This document shows, one piece after another, positions 59,501 to 64,000 of a DNA stretch of 64,000 nucleotides. A model generated the notes under the pieces. It did not search any database, was not told the DNA's origin, and saw only the letters and a program-made list of their open reading frames with translations. The stretch comes from Oryzobacter telluris (GTDB lineage Bacteria > Actinomycetota > Actinomycetes > Actinomycetales > Dermatophilaceae), in assembly GCF_043099285.1 (NCBI RefSeq), contig NZ_CP170723.1:2542001-2606000 (forward strand), given 5' to 3'. The first letter of the stretch is position 1, and the number at the start of each line of letters is the position of its first letter. The translations under genes were made by a program, and so were the position numbers.

Positions 59501-60178
59501 CCGGATGAGGTCCTTCATCGAGCGGCGCTCGACGTCGAGGCCGTGGTCCATGACCTCGCAGTAGAAGTTCTCCTTGCCGAAGATGTCCTGGAAGTCCGAC
59601 GCCGCCTGCTTGGCCTCGGCGTACTGCCCGAGCCGCAGGCGGGTCTGGATCTCGCCCGAGGCGCACCCGCTGGTGGCGATGAGGCCCTTGCCGTAGCGGT
59701 CGAGGAGCTCGCGGTCGACGCGCGGCCACTTGGCGTAGACCTGGTCGAGGGAGGCCTGGCTGTCCATGCGGAACAGGTTGTGCAGGCCGACGTTGTCGCG
59801 GGCCAAGAGGGTCATGTGGGTGTAGGCGCCCGACCCGGAGACGTCGTCGCCGGGGCGGCTGCGCTCGTCGCCCCACTTGACGCGGGTCTTGTCGGTGCGG
59901 TGGGTGCCGGGCGTGACGTAGGCCTCGACGCCGATGATCGGCTTGACCCCGGTGCCCTGCGCCTTCTTCCAGAACTCGTAGGCGCCGAAGACGTAGCCGT
60001 GGTCGGTGGTGGCCAGCGCCGGCATCCCCATCTCGGCGGCCCGCGTGAACAGGTCGCCGATGCGCGCGGCACCGTCGAGCATGGAGTACTCGGTGTGGAC
60101 GTGGAGGTGGACGAACGAGTCCGAGCCCTTCGACGTGCTGGTGGTCGGGGCGGGGCCGGAGGCGTTCGGGGAGGACAT
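56555..60178 (-). CDS. dnaE: DNA polymerase III alpha subunit
   Basis: The 1207-residue replicative polymerase. The PHP domain starts FVHLHVHTEYSMLDGAARI with DHGYVFG. The catalytic palm aspartates are in LPDFDVDFDERRR. The finger/thumb and helix-hairpin-helix region includes YQEQVMEIAQKLAGYTLGNADLLRRAMGKKK, and the OB domain lies near 1000-1100 (VAGLITGLQVKRTKKGDLWAIATVEDLAGSIECLFFP). This is the DnaE1 type. The ATG at 60178 is used because a TAGGAT -10 lies 8 bases upstream. The open frame before it is non-coding and includes the start of the palindrome region. Confidence 0.97.
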   Translation of the reverse strand: MSSPNASGPAPTTSTSKGSDSFVHLHVHTEYSMLDGAARIGDLFTRAAEMGMPALATTDHGYVFGAYEFWKKAQGTGVKPIIGVEAYVTPGTHRTDKTRVKWGDERSRPGDDVSGSGAYTHMTLLARDNVGLHNLFRMDSQASLDQVYAKWPRVDRELLDRYGKGLIATSGCASGEIQTRLRLGQYAEAKQAASDFQDIFGKENFYCEVMDHGLDVERRSMKDLIRLARELDMPFVATNDLHYTSPDDAKAHSALLCVQSGSTMMDPNRFKFDADEFYLKSPAEMRHTWRELPEACDNTLLIAEMCDISFTEDEGRYMPRFPCPTGENEESWFVKEVQRGLRDRFPDGIPDYAQKQAEFETNVIVTKGYAGYFLVVADFITWAKDNGIRVGPGRGSGAGSMCAYAMKITDLDPVPHGLIFERFLNPERPSLPDFDVDFDERRRGEVIRYVTEKYGSERVAQIVTYGTIKAKQAVKDAARVMGHPFAVGEQLTKAMPPDVMGKGVPLSGIYDPTHARYGEGKEFRELVATETHLQEVVETAKGLEGLKRQWGVHAAGVIMSSEPLIDVIPIMRRLQDGQVITQFDYPSCEALGLVKMDFLGLRNLTILDDAISNVQTNRAEVIDLDALSKDMTDKPTYDLLARGDTLGVFQLDGGGMRTLLKLMQPDNFEDISAALALYRPGPMGVNAHTNFALRKNGKQELIPLDPQLEGKLQAEMITALEPILGTTYGLVIYQEQVMEIAQKLAGYTLGNADLLRRAMGKKKKEVLDKEYVPFSEGMKAKGFNEASIAALWGVLVPFSDYAFNKAHTAAYGLVSYWTGYLKANYPAEYMAALLTSVGDDKDKSALYLGECRRMGIKVLPPDVNDSIGPFAAVGTDIRFGLNAIRNVGHNVVEAIIAAREEKGRFTSFRDFMSKVPAVVCNKRTIESLIKGGAFDGLAETRMGLLRVHEEYVDAFVSVKRQEAIGQDSLFGSFGDDDADAGGGDLMGLAAVPGVEWDKSTLLSFEREMLGLYVSDHPLFGVEHVLQAHADTQIAALTADEGGRPEGSMVTVAGLITGLQVKRTKKGDLWAIATVEDLAGSIECLFFPSSYMAVGPMLQQDTVAVVRGKVNRRDDSVSIYAQELTLPDVSEGPRGPVVVTMDTVRATTQRIEELKGVLTNHPGTTEVHLRLAKPGRVVEIRLDPAYRVNATESLFGDLKVLLGPRCLT

Positions 60179-60186
60179 CGCGGACC

Positions 60187-60192
60187 ATCCTA
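60187..60192 (-). promoter_or_regulatory. -10 element (TAGGAT) of dnaE
   Basis: TAGGAT on the minus strand ends 8 bases before the dnaE ATG. Confidence 0.5.
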
Positions 60193-60298
60193 GGTCGGCC
60201 CGGGGACAGCCCTCGGCGTGTCGGTGCCGTGTCGCGTCGCCCATCGCGCCCCACCCGTCACAGCCCCCGCTGCCCGGTGCATCCCGCCTCCCCCACGG

Positions 60299-60356
60299 CG
60301 CGTGCTACCGCCTGGTACGTGGGGTGATCACCCCACGTACCAGGCGGTAGCACGCG
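60299..60356. repeat. Perfect 58-bp palindrome between rluD and dnaE
   Basis: Each 29-base half is the exact reverse complement of the other with no spacer (half begins CGCGTGCTACCGCCTGG and the centre is GGGGTGATCACCCC). It lies 28 bases after the rluD stop and 121 bases before dnaE. As RNA it forms a very long hairpin that could end rluD transcription, but perfect symmetry and length exceed every other terminator here. A mobile REP/MITE-like unit is an alternative. Confidence 0.9.
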
Positions 60357-60383
60357 GTTCGGAGAGGAGGCGGAGGGCGCGGT

Positions 60384-61304
60384 TCAGAGGCGGTCGAGGG
60401 CGGTGCGCAGGTCCTGCGGGTAGCTGCTCTCGAAGGTGACCCACTCCCCCGAGCCGGGGTGCTCGAAGCCCAGGCCGACGGCGTGCAGCCACTGGCGCTC
60501 GAGCCCGAGGCGGGCGGCCAGGGTGGGGTCGGCGCCGTAGGTGGGGTCGCCGACGCAGGGGTGGCGGACCGCGGCCATGTGGACCCGGATCTGGTGGGTG
60601 CGGCCGGTCTCGAGGTGGATCTCGAGCAGGCTGGCGTGGCGGAAGGCCTCGAGCAGCTCGTAGTGGGTGACGGCAGGCTTGCCGTTCTCCATCACGGCGA
60701 ACTTGTAGTCGCCGCTGGGGTGGCGCCCGATGGGGGCGTCGATGGTGCCGACGAGCGGGTCCGGGAGTCCCTGGACGAGCGCGTGGTAGGTCTTCTCGAC
60801 CCGGCGCTCCTTGAAGGCACGCTTGAGCACGGAGTACCCGCGCTCGCTCTTGCACACGACCATCAGGCCCGAGGTGCCGACGTCGAGGCGGGAGACGATG
60901 CCCTGCCGCTCGCTGGCCCCGCTGGTGGAGATGCGGTAGCCGGCGGCCTTGAGCCCGGACAGGACGTTGGGGCCGGTCCAGCCGACGCTGGGGTGCGCCG
61001 CGACGCCGACCGGCTTGTCGACGACGACGATGTCGTCGTCGTCGTGGACGACCGACATGCCGGGCACCGGCTCGGCGACGATCTCGAGGACGGCGCTGCG
61101 GGCGACGGGCAGGACGACCTCGAGCATGTCGCCGGCGCTGACCCGGTGGCTCTTGCCGACGTTGGCCGCGTTGACGCTGACGCCGCCCTCGGCGGCGAGG
61201 TCGGCGGCGCGGGTGCGGGAGAGGCCGAACAGGCGCGCGATGGCGGCGTCGACCCGTTCGCCCTCGAGCCCGTCGGGGACGAGGACGGTGCGTGCGTCAG
61301 TCAT
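60384..61304 (-). CDS. Ribosomal large subunit pseudouridine synthase (RluD family)
   Basis: A 306-residue pseudouridine synthase. An S4 RNA-binding domain comes first (GERVDAAIARLFGLSRTRAADLAAEGGVSVNAANVGKSHRVSAGDMLEVVLP). The catalytic domain has Asp in SRLDVGTSGLMVVCKSE, then LVGTIDAPIGRH and LETGRTHQIRVHMAAVRHPCVGDPTYG. This is the RluA/RluC/RluD group and the usual neighbour of lspA, so RluD-type modification of 23S rRNA helix 69 is likely, though the site is assumed. It overlaps lspA by 8 bases. Confidence 0.94.
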   Translation of the reverse strand: MTDARTVLVPDGLEGERVDAAIARLFGLSRTRAADLAAEGGVSVNAANVGKSHRVSAGDMLEVVLPVARSAVLEIVAEPVPGMSVVHDDDDIVVVDKPVGVAAHPSVGWTGPNVLSGLKAAGYRISTSGASERQGIVSRLDVGTSGLMVVCKSERGYSVLKRAFKERRVEKTYHALVQGLPDPLVGTIDAPIGRHPSGDYKFAVMENGKPAVTHYELLEAFRHASLLEIHLETGRTHQIRVHMAAVRHPCVGDPTYGADPTLAARLGLERQWLHAVGLGFEHPGSGEWVTFESSYPQDLRTALDRL

Positions 61305-61884
61305 CGGCGTGCTCCGGGTGGTGGACCGGGCCGGCGATCGAGGTGCCGCGGTAGGTGAGCACCATGATCAGCCCGGCGGCGACGACGATGGCGATGTCGG
61401 CGACGTTGCCGACGAACCAGCCGAAGTAGTTGATGAAGTCGACGACGTGGCCGCGGCCGATCCCGGGCTCGCGGGCGAAGCGGTCGACGAGGTTGCCGAG
61501 CGCACCGCCGAGGAGCAGGCCGAGGGCGATCGCCCAGGGCATGTTGCCGACCTTGCGGGCCCCGACGAGGACCCAGCCGAGGATGGCGAGCGAGACGAGG
61601 GTGAGGACCCAGGTGGAGCCGTCACCGATGGAGAAGGCCGCGCCGGGGTTGCGCAGGAGGGTGAGGCTGATCCACGACCCGATGACCTCGACCGGCTCAC
61701 CCGGGGTGAGGGCCGCGAGGGCCCAGATCTTGCTCAGCTGGTCGGCGACGAGGGTCGCTGCCGCGAGCCCGAGGAGGACGGCGTACAGCCGCCGCCGGCC
61801 TCCGGAGGGCTCCGGGGCCGGCGTGGACGGGGTGGGGTGGTCCGCGGTCAGCGGCGCTCCTGCTTCATCTTGCATGGCATGCAT
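61297..61884 (-). CDS. lspA: Lipoprotein signal peptidase (signal peptidase II)
   Basis: A 195-residue membrane protein with four helices that removes signal peptides from lipoproteins after lipid attachment. The two catalytic Asp residues are in LGGALGNLVDRFAR and FVGNVADIAIVV. Conserved LVADQLSKIWA and LLRNPGAAFSIGDGSTW are present. A 30-residue polar N-terminus is longer than usual. Lipoproteins in this window (binding protein 33410, small lipoprotein 18895) are its substrates. It overlaps rluD by 8 bases and the traR/dksA gene by 37 bases, so all three form one unit. Confidence 0.95.
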   Translation of the reverse strand: MHAMQDEAGAPLTADHPTPSTPAPEPSGGRRRLYAVLLGLAAATLVADQLSKIWALAALTPGEPVEVIGSWISLTLLRNPGAAFSIGDGSTWVLTLVSLAILGWVLVGARKVGNMPWAIALGLLLGGALGNLVDRFAREPGIGRGHVVDFINYFGWFVGNVADIAIVVAAGLIMVLTYRGTSIAGPVHHPEHADD

Positions 61885-62903
61885 AGGGTCGCACGAGGTG
61901 CGGCCTGGAGCCTAAGTTTGCCGATGGGGTTGCCGCAGGACTCGCAGATGCCGTAGCTGCCGTCGACGAGGCGCTCGAGGGCGTGCTCGGTCTGCTCGAG
62001 CATCTCGCGGGCGTTGTTCGCCAGGGAGATCTCCTGCTCGCGCTCGTAGGTCTTGGCCCCGGCATCGGCCTGGTCGTCGCCGGCACCGTCACCGGAGTCA
62101 CGCATCAGGCCGACGAGGTCGCTCTCGGCGCTGCTGATCTCCCGGCGCAGCTGCTCGATGTCGTGCTCGAGCTCGGCGCGGACCTCGGCGAGCTCCTTGG
62201 TCGTCCACGGCGACTCGTCCTCGCGGACGCGCAGGGTGGCGGCGCGGGCGGTGCTGCGACGCGGAGGCGTCGCCTTCGCGGGGACGGTCGTGGTGGCCGG
62301 TGCCTTCGTCGCGGGCGCCTTGGCCGCCGGAGCCTTCTTCACCGGCGCAGCCTTCGTCGCGGGGACGGCCTTGGTCGCAGCCGCCGTCTTCCCCGGCGCT
62401 GTCTGCTTGGCGGGCGCGGCCTTCGTGGCGGGAGCCTTCTTCACCGGCGCCGCCTTCTTCACCGGAGCCGCCTTCTTCGCCGGGGCGGCCTTCCTCGCCG
62501 CCGCCTTGGTCGCGGGAGCCTTCGTCGCCGGGGCGGCCTTCGTCGTCGGAGCCTTCTTCGCGGCCGGGGCAGCCTTCTTCGCCGACACGGCCTTCGCCGG
62601 CGCCTTCGTGGCCGGGGCCGCCTTCTTCGCGGGCGCCGCCTTCTTCGCGGGCGCCTTCTTCGCCGGCGCCGCCTTCTTCGCGGCCGCGGCCCTTGCCGGT
62701 GCCTTCGTCGCGGCCGCCTTGGTGGCCGGAGCCTTGGTGGCGGCCTTCTTCGCGGCCGGGGCGGCCTTCTTCGGGGTCGAGGCCGTGGAGGTCGCGGGCG
62801 TGGCCTTCGAGGCCGATCCCGTTCCCCCACGGACGGCTCGACGCGCGGTCGCCGCGGCCCGAGCCCCCACCTGCTTCGCCGCGGACAGCGCCGCCTTGAC
62901 CAT
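61848..62903 (-). CDS. TraR/DksA-type zinc finger protein with a histone H1-like Lys/Ala/Pro tail
   Basis: A 351-residue protein. The C-terminal 130 residues are a DksA/TraR family domain: a coiled coil (ELAEVRAELEHDIEQLRREISSAESDLVGLM and EISLANNAREMLEQTEHALERLVDG) and the four-cysteine zinc finger CESCGNPIG ... LCMPC. The family binds the RNA polymerase secondary channel. The N-terminal 225 residues are almost only Ala, Lys, Pro and Thr in AAPAKK/ATKAP-like repeats, resembling histone H1 tails or HupB, which suggests DNA or rRNA binding. The combination is actinobacterial. A TATCCT at 62957-62962 is a probable -10. lspA starts inside its 3' end. Confidence 0.9.
   Translation of the reverse strand: MVKAALSAAKQVGARAAATARRAVRGGTGSASKATPATSTASTPKKAAPAAKKAATKAPATKAAATKAPARAAAAKKAAPAKKAPAKKAAPAKKAAPATKAPAKAVSAKKAAPAAKKAPTTKAAPATKAPATKAAARKAAPAKKAAPVKKAAPVKKAPATKAAPAKQTAPGKTAAATKAVPATKAAPVKKAPAAKAPATKAPATTTVPAKATPPRRSTARAATLRVREDESPWTTKELAEVRAELEHDIEQLRREISSAESDLVGLMRDSGDGAGDDQADAGAKTYEREQEISLANNAREMLEQTEHALERLVDGSYGICESCGNPIGKLRLQAAPRATLCMPCKMKQERR
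62230..62790 (-). repeat. Coding Lys/Ala/Pro repeat tract
   Basis: Short degenerate units encoding AAPAKK, ATKAP and VKKAP follow one another over about 187 codons. They are irregular in length, so this is low-complexity protein sequence, not a fixed-period DNA repeat. Confidence 0.75.
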
Positions 62904-62956
62904 GTCGACCCACTTCCGGGTGAGCGGTCAGGCCCCATCGGCCGACCGGTGGGCCG

Positions 62957-62962
62957 AGGATA
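62957..62962 (-). promoter_or_regulatory. -10 element (TATCCT) of the traR/dksA-lspA-rluD unit
   Basis: TATCCT on the minus strand lies 53 bases before the ATG at 62903. No clear -35. Confidence 0.4.
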
Positions 62963-63027
62963 TGCCCCGCACCGGGCCTTCTCAACGACGAAACGCCCTC
63001 CGGGACGCGCGATCTCGACCACACGGC

Positions 63028-63057
63028 GAAGGGCCCGGCCGACCGGCCGGGCCCTTC
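63028..63057 (-). terminator. Terminator after the coiled-coil protein gene
   Basis: GAAGGGCCCGGCC pairs exactly with GGCCGGGCCCTTC (13 bp) around a 4-base loop, 13 bases after the stop at 63071 on the minus strand. Confidence 0.7.
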
Positions 63058-63070
63058 ATCGGTGCAGGTG

Positions 63071-64000
63071 TCAGCCCTGTCGCTCGTGCTGCGGCTCCGC
63101 GGCCGCCTGCTCCTCGTCGTCGGCTGCCTCGTCGCCCGAGTCGACCGCGACGTTCTTCAGCTCGGCGAGCTGACCCTGGATGTAGGTGTGCAGCCGCTGG
63201 CGGTAGTCGCGCTCGAAGCCCTGGAGCTCCTCGATCTTGCGCTCGAGCAGACCACGCTGGCGTCCGAGGTCCTCGAGGATCGAGGCCTTCTTCTGTTGCG
63301 CCTCGGCGACCATGCCCGTGGAGCGCTCGCGCGCCTCGGTGAGCATCTCGTCGCGCTTGGTCGTGGCGGCGCTGATCATCTCGTCGCGCTGCGAGGTGGC
63401 CGTGGAGAGCATCTCGTCGCGCTGCGAGGTTCCCGTGGAGATGAGCTCCTCGTTCTTCGCGGTCCCGGTGGAGATCAGCTCGTCGTGCTTGGCCTGCGCC
63501 GTGGAGATGAGCTCGTCGTGGCGGTTCTGCGCCGTGGTGATGAGCTCGTCGTGGCGGGTCTGGCCCTCGTTGACCAGCTCGTCGCGACGCGCCTCACCGG
63601 CGGCGACGTGCTCGTCGTGCAGGCGCTGCGCGAGGGCGATGACCCCGGCGGCGCTGGCGCCACCACCGGCACCGGCGAGGGCCGCGGCGCCGAGCGCCGA
63701 CCCCTCACCCTCGGACTGGCTGCGCGAGGCCGCGGCGGCCTCGGCGTCACGCTTGGCCTGCTCGGCCTGCGCCTCGGCGGCGGCGATGCGGGCCTGCGCG
63801 TCCTGCTCGACCTCCTGGAGGCGGGCCTGGAGCGTCGCGACCTGCTCGTCGACGGCCGAACCGGCCTCCTGGCGCTGGCCCTCGAGCGTCGTGAGCTGCG
63901 AGCGGGTGTCACCGAGGTGGCCCTCCAGCTCGCGCACGCGGCCGTCGAGCTCGCCGGCGCGCTGCTCGGCGGTGGTGGCGCGCTCCTCGAGCTCCCCGAC
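63071..64000 (-). CDS. DivIVA-like coiled-coil protein with hendecad repeats, C-terminal part (runs off window)
   Basis: At least 310 codons are visible, and the frame is open to the window edge (VGELEERATTAEQRAGELDGRVRELEGHLG at the far end), so the Met at 63937 is probably internal. The protein is a long coiled coil: a heptad part, an Ala/Gly-rich break (GAAALAGAGGGASAAG), then eight exact 11-residue units (RHDELITTAQN, RHDELISTAQA, and so on), and a tail resembling the C-terminus of DivIVA/Wag31-type proteins (RGLLERKIEELQGFERDYRQRLHTYIQGQL). The DivIVA membrane-binding head would lie outside the window. A cell-pole or septum scaffold is likely but unproven. Confidence 0.8.
   Translation of the reverse strand, partial: VGELEERATTAEQRAGELDGRVRELEGHLGDTRSQLTTLEGQRQEAGSAVDEQVATLQARLQEVEQDAQARIAAAEAQAEQAKRDAEAAAASRSQSEGEGSALGAAALAGAGGGASAAGVIALAQRLHDEHVAAGEARRDELVNEGQTRHDELITTAQNRHDELISTAQAKHDELISTGTAKNEELISTGTSQRDEMLSTATSQRDEMISAATTKRDEMLTEARERSTGMVAEAQQKKASILEDLGRQRGLLERKIEELQGFERDYRQRLHTYIQGQLAELKNVAVDSGDEAADDEEQAAAEPQHERQG
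63326..63589 (-). repeat. Eight 33-bp coding units (11-residue hendecads)
   Basis: Eight consecutive units place a D/E-E-L/M core exactly 11 residues apart, at visible-frame residues 119, 130, 141, 152, 163, 174, 185 and 196 from the Met at 63937. The DNA units are 33 bp with moderate divergence. Confidence 0.85.

Noticed and set aside
62230..62790. Repeated GC-rich units as a CRISPR array or minisatellite
   Set aside because: Units vary in length, have no spacers and are in frame with a Lys/Ala/Pro protein.
63326..63589. 33-bp periodic sequence as a CRISPR array
   Set aside because: No spacers; the period is the 11-codon unit of a coiled-coil protein.

Overview
The window comes from a very high-GC Actinomycetota chromosome, most likely Micrococcales and perhaps Intrasporangiaceae. 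That placement is an inference. It rests on strong G/C third-position bias, on actinobacterial families (DUF3043, DUF4191, a DUF5302-like peptide, a DUF664 DinB protein, an E2 with two lipoyl domains), on a textbook GlnR box before glnA, and on about nineteen genes with a TANNNT -10 element 6-8 bases before the start codon, the signature of leaderless mRNAs. Almost everything is protein coding. I found no tRNA, rRNA, CRISPR array, insertion sequence or prophage, and no gene-free stretch over 300 bases.

Layout. 1-10452 is housekeeping: partial glycerate kinase, DinB protein, nadA, an ECF sigma factor with a membrane partner, a GST-like reductase coupled to an M20 dipeptidase, DUF3043, gcvT and pepA. 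10453-28554 is a lipoate and central-metabolism neighbourhood: lpd and the two-lipoyl E2 gene, then lipB and lipA, then glnA. Interleaved are an epimerase, a kinase-like membrane protein, peptidase E, a Gfo/Idh/MocA oxidoreductase and a secreted M36 metalloprotease with a small lipoprotein. 28628-36532 is a six-gene minus-strand sugar operon (ROK repressor, two ABC permeases, binding lipoprotein, GH15-like protein, GH31 glycosidase) with a complete promoter and a palindromic operator but no ATPase gene.

36673-46285 is the least conventional part: a SufR-like regulator, an orphan TOPRIM protein, a Gly/Asp-tailed protein and a same-strand run of three secreted proteins. These are a roughly 1800-residue DUF11/CARDB-like repeat protein, an SGNH-like protein whose catalytic Ser and His both appear replaced, and a small two-cysteine protein. 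46349-54589 holds a class II aldolase and mtnA (methylthioribose phosphate metabolism), a SatD/membrane-protein pair with a repeat-rich promoter, a secreted protein with two tandem cyanophycinase/S51-type domains, a universal stress protein and oligopeptidase B. 54684-64000 holds a secreted 5'-nucleotidase, dnaE, an rluD-lspA-traR/dksA overlapping cluster and the 3' part of a hendecad coiled-coil protein. A perfect 58-bp palindrome lies between rluD and dnaE.

How the parts connect: LipB and LipA make and attach the lipoyl groups used by the E2 encoded 8 kb away and, through GcvH elsewhere, by the glycine cleavage system of GcvT. Lpd reoxidises both. GlnR should tie glnA to nitrogen status. 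The sugar operon should import and hydrolyse an alpha-glucoside-type oligosaccharide using an ATPase shared from elsewhere in the genome.
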